NCBI RefSeq assembly: GCF_007993045.1
Contig: NZ_VOOR01000009.1
Span: 1 to 64,000, forward strand
Direction of reading: 5' to 3'
Source: Phaeodactylibacter luteus
GTDB lineage: Bacteria; Bacteroidota; Bacteroidia; Chitinophagales; Saprospiraceae
DNA: 64,000 nucleotides
Part shown: positions 54,757 through 64,000 of the stretch, in pieces
How positions within the stretch are numbered: position 1 is the first letter of the stretch
Layout of the letters: every line of letters begins with the position of its first letter
Notes under the pieces: model-generated
The model's database searches: none
Seen by the model: only the letters and a program-made list of their open reading frames with translations
What the model was told of the DNA's origin: nothing
Position numbers and translations under genes: made by a program

Positions 54757-55257
54757 CTACTTGATCATTTTCATAAAGGTACCTACGAACCAATTGGAAT
54801 CTGCTTTGACCAGGGTGTCCAAGGTAGAATCCGCTTTAGAGGAGAAAAGCTTGATTTCACGGATAATCTCTGTGAACTCGCGAGCTTCTTTACTGTTGCC
54901 CTCAATGCTGGAGATTTCGTCCAATACGCGGAGCATAGGCTCGAGTTCCCGCTTCTTGCGCTGCACGATGATGCTTTTGACGACCTCCCACATATCTTTT
55001 TCTGCTACAAAGTACTCCCGGCGCTCTCCGGTTTTGAGCTCTTTATAAGCCAGCCCCCAGTCTATCAGCGCCCGGATGTTCATATTGGCATTGCCCCGGC
55101 TGATTTTGAGCTCTTCCATCACTTCCTCTGCGCTCAAAGCTTCTGGAGAAATCAGCAAAAGAGCGTGTATTTGAGCCATTGTTCGGTTGATCCCCCAGCT
55201 TGATCCCAGGGCTCCCCACGATTGTAAGAACTTCTCTTTGCCTTCTTCGAGTGTCAT
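54757..55257 (-). CDS. GbsR/MarR-family transcriptional regulator
   Basis: A 166-residue winged-helix regulator. MAQIHALLLISPEALSAEEVMEELKISRGNANMNIRALIDWG contains the HTH with GNANMNIRAL as recognition helix, followed by the wing (ELKTGERREYFVAE) and a helical C-terminal dimer region. The family controls osmoprotectant or membrane-stress genes in some bacteria; the target here is unknown. It lies 130 bp after gcvT on the same strand. Quoted motif split: MAQIHALLLISPEAL and AEEVMEELKISRGNANMNIR. Confidence 0.85.
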   Translation of the reverse strand: MTLEEGKEKFLQSWGALGSSWGINRTMAQIHALLLISPEALSAEEVMEELKISRGNANMNIRALIDWGLAYKELKTGERREYFVAEKDMWEVVKSIIVQRKKRELEPMLRVLDEISSIEGNSKEAREFTEIIREIKLFSSKADSTLDTLVKADSNWFVGTFMKMIK

Positions 55258-55389
55258 TTGCTACTAATTTCGCCGGTAGATTCGGTACGTCCGGATGTAT
55301 TACAATGAGTAAGTGCGCACTTTTGTTTAGAAATGGCATGGGCCAGGCTAGAAAAATCACCGCTTGCCTGGCCCGAGCTCCAAAGAAAA

Positions 55390-56505
55390 TCAAGCGCCAG
55401 GCTTGTAGAAAGGCGCCTTGGCCACGGTTGCTTTGAGCTGCTTTTTCCCAGCCTGTACCCATAGCGTAGTGCCGGGGGCATGTGCGCCGTTGGCGACATA
55501 GCCCATACCAATGGGGTAGCCCAAAGATGGGGATAGAGTGCCGGAGGTCACTACACCGATCTCCTCCCCAGCCTCGTCCAAAATAGCATAGCCATGGCGG
55601 GGCACGCGGCGCTCATCGGGCAAAACAAACCCACACAGCTTTCGGCTCACCCCCTCTTCGCGCTGTTTGGCAAACACCTCGCGGCTGATGAAAGGCCCTT
55701 TCTTGGTCTTGGTGATCCACCCCAGCCCAGCTTCTATTGGGGAGGTCGTGTCATCGATGTCATTGCCGTAAAGGCAAAAACCCATTTCCAGGCGGAGCGT
55801 GTCGCGAGCTCCCAGCCCGATAGGCTTTATGCCAAAAGCGGCTCCTGCCTCCATCACAGCATGCCACAACGCCTTAGCCTGATCTGAGCGCACATACAGT
55901 TCAAAGCCTCCTGCGCCAGTGTAGCCCGTAGCGGAGATGAGCACATTATCTATACCTGCGAAAGTACCTTTGGCAAAGGTGTAATACTTCATGCCAGCCA
56001 GGTCTACCTCCGTCAGGGGCTGCATCACTCCGATAGCCTTGGGGCCTTGCACGGCGAGCAAAGCCGTATCGCCAGAAATATCGATCATAGCAGTATCGAA
56101 GGTATTCTGGGATTGGATCCAGGCCCAGTCCTTTTCTATATTAGAAGCGTTCACGACCATCATAAAGGCCATTTCGCCTGCTGCGCACATATCCTCGGGC
56201 AATCGGTACACCAGGCAGTCGTCTACAATCCCCCCTTTATCGTTGGGGATACAAGAATACTGCGCATCCCCGATAGCCAGCTTGGCTGCGTTGTTGGAAG
56301 TGACATGCTGAACGAGGTCTAGCGCTTGCCGGCCACGGATGATGAACTCCCCCATATGGGAAACGTCAAAAACGCCAATCCCGCTGCGGACTTGGTGGTG
56401 CTCTTCTTTGATGCCCTCATAAGAAATGGGCATATTGTATCCGGCAAATTCAGCCATACGAGCGCCCAGCTCTTGGTGTACGGCGGTAAGTGGTGTGGTC
56501 TTCAT
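55390..56505 (-). CDS. gcvT: Aminomethyltransferase (glycine cleavage T protein)
   Basis: A 371-residue T protein transferring a methylene group to tetrahydrofolate. [18 protein letters not shown] (about 12-29), [11 protein letters not shown] (about 43-53), [11 protein letters not shown] (about 195-205), [13 protein letters not shown] (about 236-248) and [11 protein letters not shown] near the C-terminus mark the family. It is unlinked to gcvH or gcvP here. No glycine riboswitch fold is recognised upstream. Confidence 0.95.
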   Translation of the reverse strand: MKTTPLTAVHQELGARMAEFAGYNMPISYEGIKEEHHQVRSGIGVFDVSHMGEFIIRGRQALDLVQHVTSNNAAKLAIGDAQYSCIPNDKGGIVDDCLVYRLPEDMCAAGEMAFMMVVNASNIEKDWAWIQSQNTFDTAMIDISGDTALLAVQGPKAIGVMQPLTEVDLAGMKYYTFAKGTFAGIDNVLISATGYTGAGGFELYVRSDQAKALWHAVMEAGAAFGIKPIGLGARDTLRLEMGFCLYGNDIDDTTSPIEAGLGWITKTKKGPFISREVFAKQREEGVSRKLCGFVLPDERRVPRHGYAILDEAGEEIGVVTSGTLSPSLGYPIGMGYVANGAHAPGTTLWVQAGKKQLKATVAKAPFYKPGA

Positions 56506-56537
56506 GGTAGTTGGTTGGTCAGGTTTCCAGGCCAGGG

Positions 56538-58550
56538 CTACTTTGCCAAGGCTACTTTATTAATGCGGTCGCCGATCTGCAGCTCGTGCACGATGTCCAT
56601 ACCGGCGGTAACGCGCGCAAAGATAGTATATTCTCCGTCGAGATGAGGAGTAGGCGAATGGGTGATAAAAAACTGCGTGCATTCGGTATCGTTGCCAGCA
56701 GAAGCCATCCCTACATACCCTTGCGCATCGTAGTGCAGCTCGGGCAGCTCGGAGCGGATGCTGTAATCGAGGCTGCCATAGCCATCGCCTCTTGGGCAGC
56801 CGCCCTGCACGACAAAATTAGGGACGACCCGGTGGAAGGTCTTTTCGTTATAGAAGCCCTGCCTGGCCAGGCCAATAAAATTAGCCACAGTGCCGGGCGC
56901 AAACTCAGGCAGCATTTCCAGGCTGATATTGCCCTTGTTGGTTTCCAGCACGACTTCCCGGGCGGGGTTCAGCCCATTCAGCATCGCCCAATCAATAGGG
57001 TGGTTATAAACTGGCTTGCGCGGTTGTGGCCGGCCTTCCCCTTTCAAGAAAGCGATAGTATGCGCCAGTTCGTTGTAGGTTTCTATTTCCTTAGGCAGCT
57101 CTAGGCGGGCCAGCGCCTGCTGTGGGATATCGAGGTTGGAGATGAGGGCATCGAAGTTCAGGTTTTCATTGCGCAGGGCAACGGCGGCCACAGCGATCAT
57201 CCCCGGGTCGCCAGCTTGAAGCACTTCCAAGTACATGCCAAGGAGCTCCCGGCGCACAGACCGGTAGCCAGAACCAAAAAACGCCCGGAAATCTGCACGC
57301 CCGCTGATGGCCGCAAGGGCTTCCATTGTGGCGGTACGCACCACAGGGGAAGAAGACTGCGCCCCTTGCTGATAAATGTAGCGGAAGTTCCAGCCAAATT
57401 CTGCCAGCGCCCTCAATGCAGCTGCTTTTTCATATACTGAGGCCGTGCCCTGCAGCCATTGACGCAGCTCAGCATTGATGGCATCACGGGTGTTCACCGC
57501 ATAGGCCGGAAGATGGCGGTTGGCTGCCCGGTACAAACCCAACTGCACCATAGCCGGCAGGGAGTCTTTCGCCCATTGCCAGTAGCTGCTCGCATCCCGG
57601 GCAATGCCGTTCTCCAAGAAATATCCGGCTGCCCTAACCGCTTCCTGCTCTTGTGCACTGCTCAGCGCCCGCTGCACATCTAGTTGTACCGAATCATAAG
57701 GGTAATTGGCATAGGCTGCCAGGACATTACAGCGCACCCGATAATCGGGGTCGCTGCCCCTCAATTTCAGAAGAGCAGGCAGCGCTTCCTCACTCAGGGT
57801 CTTGCCCAAAGCAGTAGCCAGGGCCATACGCACATCCGCTTCCGGCTCCTGAGCGATTGCGCCAGACAACTGCCCACCCGCACCGGTCAGGTCTATGCCG
57901 GGCGCCCGCTGCAGATAGTGGGCAGCTTGTAAGCGCACCTCGGTGGGGTACACTTTTGAGCAAGCCAGCTGCAGCATGCGTGCTGTGCCTTCCGGAACGA
58001 CTTTCCCCCTAAGGGCAAACTGATAAACCCCACGGGCCTGGCCCAACAACAAAAGCGTATCTGTCGCCTGATAAGTGCTTATGGTAGCCAGCGCCTTTAG
58101 CTCTTCCTCTCCCCCGCACTTGCCTACCGCCTCCAAAATAGCAGCATTGGAAAAGGCAAAAACGCCAGCCGTATCTGTGCGCTCAAAGGCTTGCAGAAGA
58201 GGCCGCGCCCCGCGCTCATCCCCCGTTTGGCCAATAGCGTATGCCGCTGCTGCACGGACCCGCACGACGGGGTCCCTCAACAGCAGCTGAAGGCTGTCTA
58301 TGCCGGAGCCATCACGGATAGAAGCAAAAGCACGGGCTGCCAGGTAACGCCAAGAAGGGTCTTCATCCCGGAAAAAAACATAAAGGCTATCAGCCTCCTT
58401 ACGGTCTTGAAAATCTACGACCCGCTGAAACACAGGCGACCGGGCGTCCAGAGAAATTTCCGTCTTCACCTCATCGGAAGGAGGGATGCAACCCTGTGCC
58501 AACACGAGAGCACCCAAAAAAAATAGCAGATAGGTCGGTAGTCGGTTCAT
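56538..58550 (-). CDS. HEAT-repeat lipoprotein with C-terminal cyclophilin (peptidyl-prolyl isomerase)
   Basis: A 670-residue protein. Lipoprotein signal ([10 protein letters not shown], Cys20). About 480 residues of HEAT-like helical repeats follow (for example [21 protein letters not shown] and [13 protein letters not shown], quoted separately). The cyclophilin domain (about 525-668) shows [41 protein letters not shown] and a C-terminal [19 protein letters not shown] segment. The lipoprotein fold places the isomerase in the periplasm, perhaps helping outer-membrane or T9SS cargo folding (inference). The ATG at 58550 gives the lipobox. Confidence 0.85.
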   Translation of the reverse strand: MNRLPTYLLFFLGALVLAQGCIPPSDEVKTEISLDARSPVFQRVVDFQDRKEADSLYVFFRDEDPSWRYLAARAFASIRDGSGIDSLQLLLRDPVVRVRAAAAYAIGQTGDERGARPLLQAFERTDTAGVFAFSNAAILEAVGKCGGEEELKALATISTYQATDTLLLLGQARGVYQFALRGKVVPEGTARMLQLACSKVYPTEVRLQAAHYLQRAPGIDLTGAGGQLSGAIAQEPEADVRMALATALGKTLSEEALPALLKLRGSDPDYRVRCNVLAAYANYPYDSVQLDVQRALSSAQEQEAVRAAGYFLENGIARDASSYWQWAKDSLPAMVQLGLYRAANRHLPAYAVNTRDAINAELRQWLQGTASVYEKAAALRALAEFGWNFRYIYQQGAQSSSPVVRTATMEALAAISGRADFRAFFGSGYRSVRRELLGMYLEVLQAGDPGMIAVAAVALRNENLNFDALISNLDIPQQALARLELPKEIETYNELAHTIAFLKGEGRPQPRKPVYNHPIDWAMLNGLNPAREVVLETNKGNISLEMLPEFAPGTVANFIGLARQGFYNEKTFHRVVPNFVVQGGCPRGDGYGSLDYSIRSELPELHYDAQGYVGMASAGNDTECTQFFITHSPTPHLDGEYTIFARVTAGMDIVHELQIGDRINKVALAK

Positions 58551-58636
58551 GCGTCTTGGTTGTTGATGGTGCGGCCCATACCAGCCATACCGGTACGAAG
58601 CCAAATACGAACAAAGACAAGCTGGACCTTACCAAC

Positions 58637-58826
58637 CGGCGCCAATCAGCTTGTCGTTTTTTAGGCCTGCCCCTGCCGCAAGGAGGGGGGCTGCCCCTGC
58701 CTGCGGGCAGGTGCCGCTACGCTTCGGGGCTCGCTATCCGCTCGGCCCTATCGGGCTTGCCACCCCTGCGCATCGCTAGCCCAATGCCGGCCTAAAAGCC
58801 GGCAAGCGATACCTGGGCCGATCAGT
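58637..58826 (+). mobile_element. Class M miniature element, copy M9
   Basis: The core is clear (CTGCGGGCAGGTGCCGCTAC, then TCGGGCTTGCCACCCC). Both ends are diverged (CGGCGCCAATCAGCTTGTCG at left; GCGATACCTGGGCCGATCAG at right) and flanking 8-mers do not match. It lies just upstream of the HEAT-cyclophilin gene. Confidence 0.65.
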
Positions 58827-58926
58827 GCTCCCAGCTTCTGGGCTCAAACGGCCCTCCTTGTATTTTGCAAGACAGGCAAGCAAACACGCAAGCCCCTGCC
58901 CCGCCTTGCTGAGCTTTTTCCACGCC

Positions 58927-61488
58927 CTACCTAAAATCCTCGCCAAACAAGTCTTCCGAGAAGCCTTCGTTCTCGAACTCCTCGTTCTCTTCCTCATCTT
59001 CAGGAAGCTGATTGCGCAGGTATTCGCTGCAGTCCATTTCTATCCCGATGTCACCGCTTGGGCGGTAGAAACGGGCTGTGGGGTCATAATCGATAGAATC
59101 CCGCTTTTCGAGCTCCTGCAAGAACATTTTGAAAAAAGGCTTTGCCATTTTTGAGCCCTGCCCATACTGTATGGAGCGGAAGCGGATCCAACGGTCCTCG
59201 CCCCCTACCCAGGTGCCAACCACCAAAGAAGGGGTAATGCCCATGAACCAGCCGTCCACGTAGTCGTTGGTCGTCCCCGTCTTCCCGCCAACCTCGCTCT
59301 TGACGTTGTACACACCGGCGGAGTACTTCAGCATCTCCACCATTACATGATTCGCATTGGGGTTGATGGCGACATTTTCTTCGGGTATACCCTCATAGAG
59401 CTTCTTGCCGTCCTTATCTTCTATGCGCTCGATAAAGTAAGGCTTATTAAAAATACCGTTGTTGGCAAAAGTGGTATAGGCGCCAGTCATCTCCATATTG
59501 GTGAGGTCTGTGGCCCCCAGGCAGATAGAAGGCTGACGAGGCACGCGGTAACGCCCATTCGGATAACGGGCAGAGCTGTCAATGCCCATTTGGTTGACAA
59601 GCCCGCGCACCGGCTCGGTATCTCCAAGCTGCTTCATCAGGTGTACAGAGACGGTGTTTTTGGACTGCTTCAGCCCTTCTTTCAGCGTAAAGAGCTGGCC
59701 GGAGTACTTCCCATCTGAGTTGCGGGGCGTCCATTCCTTGAGCAGGTTGAAATTGCCATCGCCCGGTGTGATGGTCTGCGGCAGGTCGTACACTTGGTAA
59801 CATGGCGAAAAGCCTTGCTGCGCAATCGCGGTAGCATAAACAAAAGGCTTGAAGGTAGAGCCCACCTGCCGGCTAGTGCGGTTGTGGTCGTACTTGAAGT
59901 ACTTGAAGCCAACGCCGCCTACCCATACTTTCACCTGCCCGGTCACCGGGTCTACGGCCAGTATGCCCGTTTGCAAAATCATACGGTGGTACTTGATCGA
60001 ATCCAGGGGGGTCATCACCGTATCCGTTTCCATCCTATCGTTGTAAGCAAAGACCTTCATATCCACTTCCGTGGAAAAAGCTTTGTCCACCGCTTTCTGC
60101 AGTGCCGCCCACTGTTTTTTCAGCTTAGGGAAATGCGGGCTGCGCTTCACCTTGCGGTATTGTGCGGCCAAGGCCGTACTGATGAGGTTGCGCTCCACCA
60201 GGCCCGCGATAGTCGTCCCATCTTCTTCATCGGCTATGATGCGCTCCACCTCCCGGTCGTCTGCATGAAAGACCAGCTCGACGTCTTCGTTGATATTGGC
60301 CAGTACACCGTCGAGGTACTGTGCCCGCAGAGACTGATAGCGGTCTGACTGCCTCAGCAGATCCTGAAGGCCCGCTTTGCGGATGCTCACCGGCACTTCA
60401 TGCTCGGAGGAGGTAGTGTATTCCCAGGGGTCTTTGTTCACTACGCCCCAAGTCTCCCAAAAGCGGCCTTGCACCTGCGACATATGCTTCTTCATGACCG
60501 TTTCAGCTATGCGCTGCATTTCGGGGTCGATGGTGGTATAAATGCGCAGCCCGTCCCGGTAAATATCATAATTGCTGCCATCCGCCTTCCGGATATTCTC
60601 GCTGGCCAGCAAGCGCTTGACATCCTTAGCCAGCTCCATACGGAAGTAAGGAGCGATGCCATCTACATGCGACTGCCGGGTATACCGGAGGTTGAGCGGC
60701 CTTTGCCGTAGAGTATCATAAGCTTCTGCTGTGATCAGCTCGTTTTTCTCCATTTGCTTCAGCACCACCATCCTCCGGTGCAAGACGGTATCGGCCCGCC
60801 TCAGCGGGTCAAAGAGAGAAGGGTTTTTCAGCATCCCGATGAGCATGGCCGCTTCGTCTACCGACAGCTCGTCCTGTTCTTTATCAAAATAAATTTCAGA
60901 AGCAGCCTTGATGCCATAAGCCCCATTGATGAAGTTGAACTTATTGAGGTACATCGCAATGATCTCCTCCTTAGTGTACCTTTTTTCTAAGCGTACAGCG
61001 ATGATCCATTCTTTGAGCTTTTGTAAGCCCCGCTCCCAGATGTTGCGGGAGACCTGTTCGGTAAAGAGCAGCTTGGCCAGCTGCTGTGTGATGGTCGAGC
61101 CGCCGCCTGAGCTGCGCTGCCCGAGCAATACCGTTTTGACCGCTATCCGGCCCAAGGCTTCAAAATCGATACCGCTGTGGTCATAAAAACGTTCGTCTTC
61201 GGTAGCGATCAGCGCATTGACCAAATTGGGGGAGAGCTGATCGAAGGTGACCGGCACCCGGTTTTCGGTATAATAGCGGCCGATGACTTCCCCATTGCTG
61301 CCGATGACAAGGGAAGCCTCCTCGCTTTTGGGGTTTTCCAGCTGCTGCACAGAGGGCAGGTCGGTAAACGACAAGCCAATGAAAACCAAGCAAATACCAA
61401 GCAGCACTGCGCCTGCAGCCAGCCACATCCACTTGGCAATCTGCCGATAGATAGCTTCTTTATCGTTACGCCCCGTTTGTTGTTTCAT
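58927..61488 (-). CDS. pbpA-like (PBP1A): Penicillin-binding protein 1A (bifunctional transglycosylase/transpeptidase)
   Basis: An 853-residue class A PBP. Membrane anchor at about 22-44. Glycosyltransferase 51 domain: ATEDERFYDHSGIDFEALGR and GGGSTITQQLAKLLF (with both catalytic Glu in the EDERFYDH region and beyond). Transpeptidase domain: GSTFKPFVYA (SxxK), SKNTVSVHLM (SxN) and GGKTGTTNDYVDGWF (KTG). The C-terminal tail is unusually acidic (DEEENEEFENEGFSEDLF). It builds cell-wall peptidoglycan. Promoter-like TACTTTTG at 61511-61518. Confidence 0.93.
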   Translation of the reverse strand: MKQQTGRNDKEAIYRQIAKWMWLAAGAVLLGICLVFIGLSFTDLPSVQQLENPKSEEASLVIGSNGEVIGRYYTENRVPVTFDQLSPNLVNALIATEDERFYDHSGIDFEALGRIAVKTVLLGQRSSGGGSTITQQLAKLLFTEQVSRNIWERGLQKLKEWIIAVRLEKRYTKEEIIAMYLNKFNFINGAYGIKAASEIYFDKEQDELSVDEAAMLIGMLKNPSLFDPLRRADTVLHRRMVVLKQMEKNELITAEAYDTLRQRPLNLRYTRQSHVDGIAPYFRMELAKDVKRLLASENIRKADGSNYDIYRDGLRIYTTIDPEMQRIAETVMKKHMSQVQGRFWETWGVVNKDPWEYTTSSEHEVPVSIRKAGLQDLLRQSDRYQSLRAQYLDGVLANINEDVELVFHADDREVERIIADEEDGTTIAGLVERNLISTALAAQYRKVKRSPHFPKLKKQWAALQKAVDKAFSTEVDMKVFAYNDRMETDTVMTPLDSIKYHRMILQTGILAVDPVTGQVKVWVGGVGFKYFKYDHNRTSRQVGSTFKPFVYATAIAQQGFSPCYQVYDLPQTITPGDGNFNLLKEWTPRNSDGKYSGQLFTLKEGLKQSKNTVSVHLMKQLGDTEPVRGLVNQMGIDSSARYPNGRYRVPRQPSICLGATDLTNMEMTGAYTTFANNGIFNKPYFIERIEDKDGKKLYEGIPEENVAINPNANHVMVEMLKYSAGVYNVKSEVGGKTGTTNDYVDGWFMGITPSLVVGTWVGGEDRWIRFRSIQYGQGSKMAKPFFKMFLQELEKRDSIDYDPTARFYRPSGDIGIEMDCSEYLRNQLPEDEEENEEFENEGFSEDLFGEDFR

Positions 61489-61510
61489 AAGCAGGTTTCG
61501 GTTACGGTAT

Positions 61511-61518
61511 CAAAAGTA
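61511..61518 (-). promoter_or_regulatory. Bacteroidota -7 promoter element before the PBP1A gene
   Basis: TACTTTTG on the minus strand, 22 bp before the ATG at 61488. Confidence 0.5.
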
Positions 61519-61643
61519 GTGAATTATTGGGGTTTGGAACAAGGGATGCCCCTACAAGGTACTACAGAGGTAGTAACGTTAAAATAATTACGGCTCATGC
61601 CTTTACCACATGGAAAACGCAGATTCTTAGCTATATTTCGGCT

Positions 61644-62450
61644 ATGAGAACCTGCACCCTCATTTTTATCATCATCAGCATTGGCAGCTGTGCCCCTAGA
61701 GCACAGCAAACTGCGGCTTTGGCCCTGCCCCAACAGCTTGCCGCCTGGGCCGAAGCCTTCCCTCCTCCCCAAGAGGCCGGCGGCATACGCCCTTTTTTCG
61801 ACTTTGTAGACGCTCAGCTGGCAGACACCCTCGCCTCCTTACAATACCGGGCAGCGCTCCTGAAGCTCATCCTTGAGCAAGAGGCAGGCTGGGAAGCCTA
61901 CAGCCGGGCGGTCACTCCGGGGGAAATCGCAATGATCGACTTTCAGCTGGGGAAGGCCAACCCCTACCGGGGCCAATATGAAGCCCCCCTGCAGCGGTTT
62001 TATGAGACCCGGCAGCTCGCCAAGGCTTTTGATTTTACGGCCCTGAATACGGCAGGGGATACCGTGCGCATCAGCGACTTTGGGGCGCATGTCCTTTATC
62101 TGGACACCTGGGCGTCTTGGTGCCCGCCCTGCATGCAGCAGCTGCCTTATCTGCACGAGCTGGCTGAAGCTTATGCCGATCAGCCCGGTTTCCTAATCGT
62201 CACCCTCTCGTTCGACCGCTCCCTAAAAGCCTGGCGCAAAGCGCTGTCCCGGCAACCGGCCCACCCCAATATCGTGCCCCTCTTCATACCGGGCGGCATG
62301 AGTTCGGATTACAGCGACTTGTACGCTGTATCAGCCCTGCCCGACTATGCACTGCTCGGGCGCCGCCTCCGAGTTATCGATATGGAGGCTGGCAAGCCTG
62401 GCAGCAGCCACCTCCGCGAGCAGATCAATCAGGCACTGCGGGAACCCTAG
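61644..62450 (+). CDS. TlpA-like thioredoxin-domain lipoprotein
   Basis: A 268-residue periplasmic protein with a lipoprotein signal (LIFIIISIGSC, Cys16). The N-terminal helical part (about 20-125) is unassigned. The redoxin domain contains LDTWASWCPPCMQQLPYL (CPPC about 160-163) and the supporting VTLSFDRS and VSALPDYALLG segments including the cis-Pro. TlpA/ResA-type proteins reduce disulfides in the periplasm; partners are unknown. The start at 61644 is fixed by the lipobox. Confidence 0.82.
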   Translation: MRTCTLIFIIISIGSCAPRAQQTAALALPQQLAAWAEAFPPPQEAGGIRPFFDFVDAQLADTLASLQYRAALLKLILEQEAGWEAYSRAVTPGEIAMIDFQLGKANPYRGQYEAPLQRFYETRQLAKAFDFTALNTAGDTVRISDFGAHVLYLDTWASWCPPCMQQLPYLHELAEAYADQPGFLIVTLSFDRSLKAWRKALSRQPAHPNIVPLFIPGGMSSDYSDLYAVSALPDYALLGRRLRVIDMEAGKPGSSHLREQINQALREP

Positions 62451-62487
62451 CCCGGCCATTGTTGTTTTCCGCAAGGATTATCTTTCC

Positions 62488-63273
62488 ATGAACTTTCCCC
62501 AACCGACAAAAATGCCCAAAAAGACCATCAAACATTCAGCCCGCATCGACTTTCAGCTAAAAGTGGAAGGACAAGAAATACCCGCCCGCCTGTACCGGGA
62601 ATTCCGCACCAATGTGCGGGCCAGCATAGGCAAAACTGCGGCCATCCTCCGGCTCCCGGTCCACCTTTCTAAAGCGGAACAAGACCGGCAGGTCAAGTGG
62701 TTCACCTCTTGGGTTGCGCAGCGGGTCAGCCAAAGCAAAGCCCTCTCCGATCACTTTGAGCCCCGCACCTATCGAGATGGGGATATCCTGCAGGTTGGAG
62801 AACGCCGATACTCCCTGAAGCTGCAATGGGAAGACCGCAAAACCCATACGGGCAAACTTTTGCCGGAAGGCAGCATCCTGCTCAAGCTGAGCCGGGAAGA
62901 CAATGGGCACAGCCTTTCCAAAAACATACAGCACCTGCTCAGCCGGATTGTCGCTCAAGACTTCCTGCCGGCCATCACCCAGCGGGTGCAGGAGCTCAAC
63001 CAACAACACTTCCAACAGCCCATCAATGGCGTACACCTCAAGTACAACCACAGCAACTGGGGCAGCTGCTCCTCTGCTGGCAACATCAACCTCTCTACCC
63101 GTTTGCTGTTCGCCCCTCAGGAGGTTATAGACTACGTCATCATCCACGAGCTGGCGCACCGCTTGGAAATGAACCACTCGCCAAGGTTCTGGAAATTGGT
63201 GTCCGATGCTATGCCCGACTACAAGGACAAAGAGGAGTGGCTGAAGGTGAACGGCAGCAAGCTCACTTTTTGA
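62488..63273 (+). CDS. YgjP/M48-type minimal zinc metallopeptidase (DUF45)
   Basis: A 261-residue cytoplasmic protein. HELAH (about 220-224) followed by a third His in EMNHSPRFW (about 230) gives the HExxH-x5-H zinc site of YgjP-like peptidases. NHSNWGSCSSAGNINLSTRL upstream is also family-typical. Function is not established beyond metal-site prediction. The ATG at 62488 was chosen over the longer frame, which overlaps the TlpA-like gene. Confidence 0.82.
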   Translation: MNFPQPTKMPKKTIKHSARIDFQLKVEGQEIPARLYREFRTNVRASIGKTAAILRLPVHLSKAEQDRQVKWFTSWVAQRVSQSKALSDHFEPRTYRDGDILQVGERRYSLKLQWEDRKTHTGKLLPEGSILLKLSREDNGHSLSKNIQHLLSRIVAQDFLPAITQRVQELNQQHFQQPINGVHLKYNHSNWGSCSSAGNINLSTRLLFAPQEVIDYVIIHELAHRLEMNHSPRFWKLVSDAMPDYKDKEEWLKVNGSKLTF

Positions 63274-63296
63274 CCAGCCTGCCGGTGCCCACAAAA

Positions 63297-63331
63297 AAGC
63301 CGGCTGCCCAGGTTGCCCCAGTAGCCGGCTT
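63297..63331. terminator. Hairpin terminator between ygjP-like and rplI
   Basis: AAGCCGGCT pairs with AGCCGGCTT at the convergent ends of the two genes. Confidence 0.65.
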
Positions 63332-63388
63332 GCTTATGTAGATTGTTTATAGTTCAGCGGCAAAATTACGCTTTGCCGGATAGGCAGC

Positions 63389-63838
63389 TTACTCTGCGAT
63401 GACCTCGAAGTTGACCTTGATGTCCACTTCAGGGTGCAGGTTCAGCTGAGCAGTGTAAGTGCCGAGGGTTTTGATGTCCTCTTCAGGCATGACCACACGG
63501 CGGCGGTCCACCTCGATGCCCATCTGATCTTTCAATGCAGCAGCAATCTGAACATTGGTTACGCTACCGAAGATTTTTTCGCTTTGTCCTGCCTTCGCGC
63601 CAATTTTCAGCACTTCGCCTTTCAGCTTAGCCGCCATGTCTACGAATTCAGCTTTGCGCGCAGCCAGTTCAGCCTCTTCTTTGCGCTTAATTTCATCCAG
63701 CTTAGCCATATTGGCAGTATTAGCTACCAAAGCCAGGCCTTGAGGGATGAGGTAGTTGCGTGCATAGCCCGGCTTAACCGTTACGACTTCATGCTTGTCG
63801 CCTACCTTATCCATATCTTGCAACAGAATGATATCCAT
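63389..63838 (-). CDS. rplI: 50S ribosomal protein bL9
   Basis: A 149-residue bL9: MDIILLQDMDKVGDKHEVVTVKPGYARNYLIPQGLA (quoted in two parts: MDIILLQDMDKVGDKHEVV and KPGYARNYLIPQGLA) is the N-terminal rRNA-binding domain; the C-terminal domain includes KIFGSVTNVQIAAAL. It follows rpsR by 27 bp, the usual bS18-bL9 order. Confidence 0.96.
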   Translation of the reverse strand: MDIILLQDMDKVGDKHEVVTVKPGYARNYLIPQGLALVANTANMAKLDEIKRKEEAELAARKAEFVDMAAKLKGEVLKIGAKAGQSEKIFGSVTNVQIAAALKDQMGIEVDRRRVVMPEEDIKTLGTYTAQLNLHPEVDIKVNFEVIAE

Positions 63839-63865
63839 CTTTCAAAAATTTAGAGGGCTAGAGAA

Positions 63866-64000
63866 TTACTTCAGCAAGTCGGTTACATAAGGCAGGATAG
63901 CCAAGTGGCGGGCCCGCTTCACCGCAGTAGCGACTTTGCGCTGATACTTCAGAGAGTTGCCAGTGATACGGCGGGGCAGGATTTTGCCCTGCTCGTTCAC
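63866..64000 (-). CDS. rpsR: 30S ribosomal protein bS18 (partial, N-terminus beyond window)
   Basis: The last 44 codons on the minus strand read [20 protein letters not shown] followed by [18 protein letters not shown], ending TDLLK and stop, which matches the C-terminal rRNA-binding end of bS18. Its start lies outside the window. Confidence 0.95.
   Translation of the reverse strand: MNEQGKILPRRITGNSLKYQRKVATAVKRARHLAILPYVTDLLK

Noticed and set aside
1-64000. CRISPR array
   Set aside because: No evenly spaced short repeats with unique spacers; the repeats present are dispersed single elements.

Overview
The window looks like a chromosomal piece of a marine-type Bacteroidota, most likely a Saprospiria/Lewinella-like organism (inference). 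The evidence is four-fold: type IX secretion (T9SS) C-terminal sorting domains on three exported proteins; Bacteroidota-type promoters (TTTG ... TAnnTTTG) before several genes; no consistent Shine-Dalgarno use; and GC-rich housekeeping genes beside AT-rich cassette genes.

Positions 1-2930 are an accessory island. They read as the end of an integron-type cassette array with no integrase in view. One cassette carries a nucleotidyltransferase-like gene and a small helical partner. Its attC site is split by an antisense, RT-deleted group IIC intron, and that intron is itself interrupted by a miniature transposable element. A second cassette encodes a lone LexA-like winged helix, followed by a broken IS3-type transposase.

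Positions 2995-64000 are mostly housekeeping and niche genes in short, often single-gene units: lysoplasmalogenase-like YhhN, TypA, an ECF sigma/anti-sigma pair, an AI-2E-type permease, Dps, a four-PAS sigma-54 activator, a GH3-type adenylating enzyme, baeRF3, FolB, glutaryl-CoA dehydrogenase, an OmpA-like protein, AroA, PhoH, a SAM hydrolase-type protein, an M36 peptidase, XylB-XylA, RlmB, T9SS/VWA surface proteins, AroB, a C39-ABC exporter with its HlyD partner, a GIN-domain protein, SerC, RecG, RbfA, a GbsR-type regulator, GcvT, a HEAT-cyclophilin lipoprotein, PBP1A, a TlpA-like lipoprotein, a YgjP metallopeptidase, and ribosomal proteins bL9 and bS18 (cut by the window edge).

The most unusual content is between the genes. 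Three classes of small non-autonomous inverted-repeat elements fill many intergenic gaps. Class M has about 20-bp ends starting GGGCG and 8-bp target duplications. Class E/F has GnGCnTGTTtGG-type ends and 3-bp TTA/TAA duplications. Class N/P has ends starting TG, CTAG duplications and a length of exactly 161 bp. They nest in one another (N in M1 and M7, E1 in M3, M1 in the intron). The N and P elements have different but self-complementary arms around two nearly invariant internal modules at the same offsets, which suggests selection on a folded structure.
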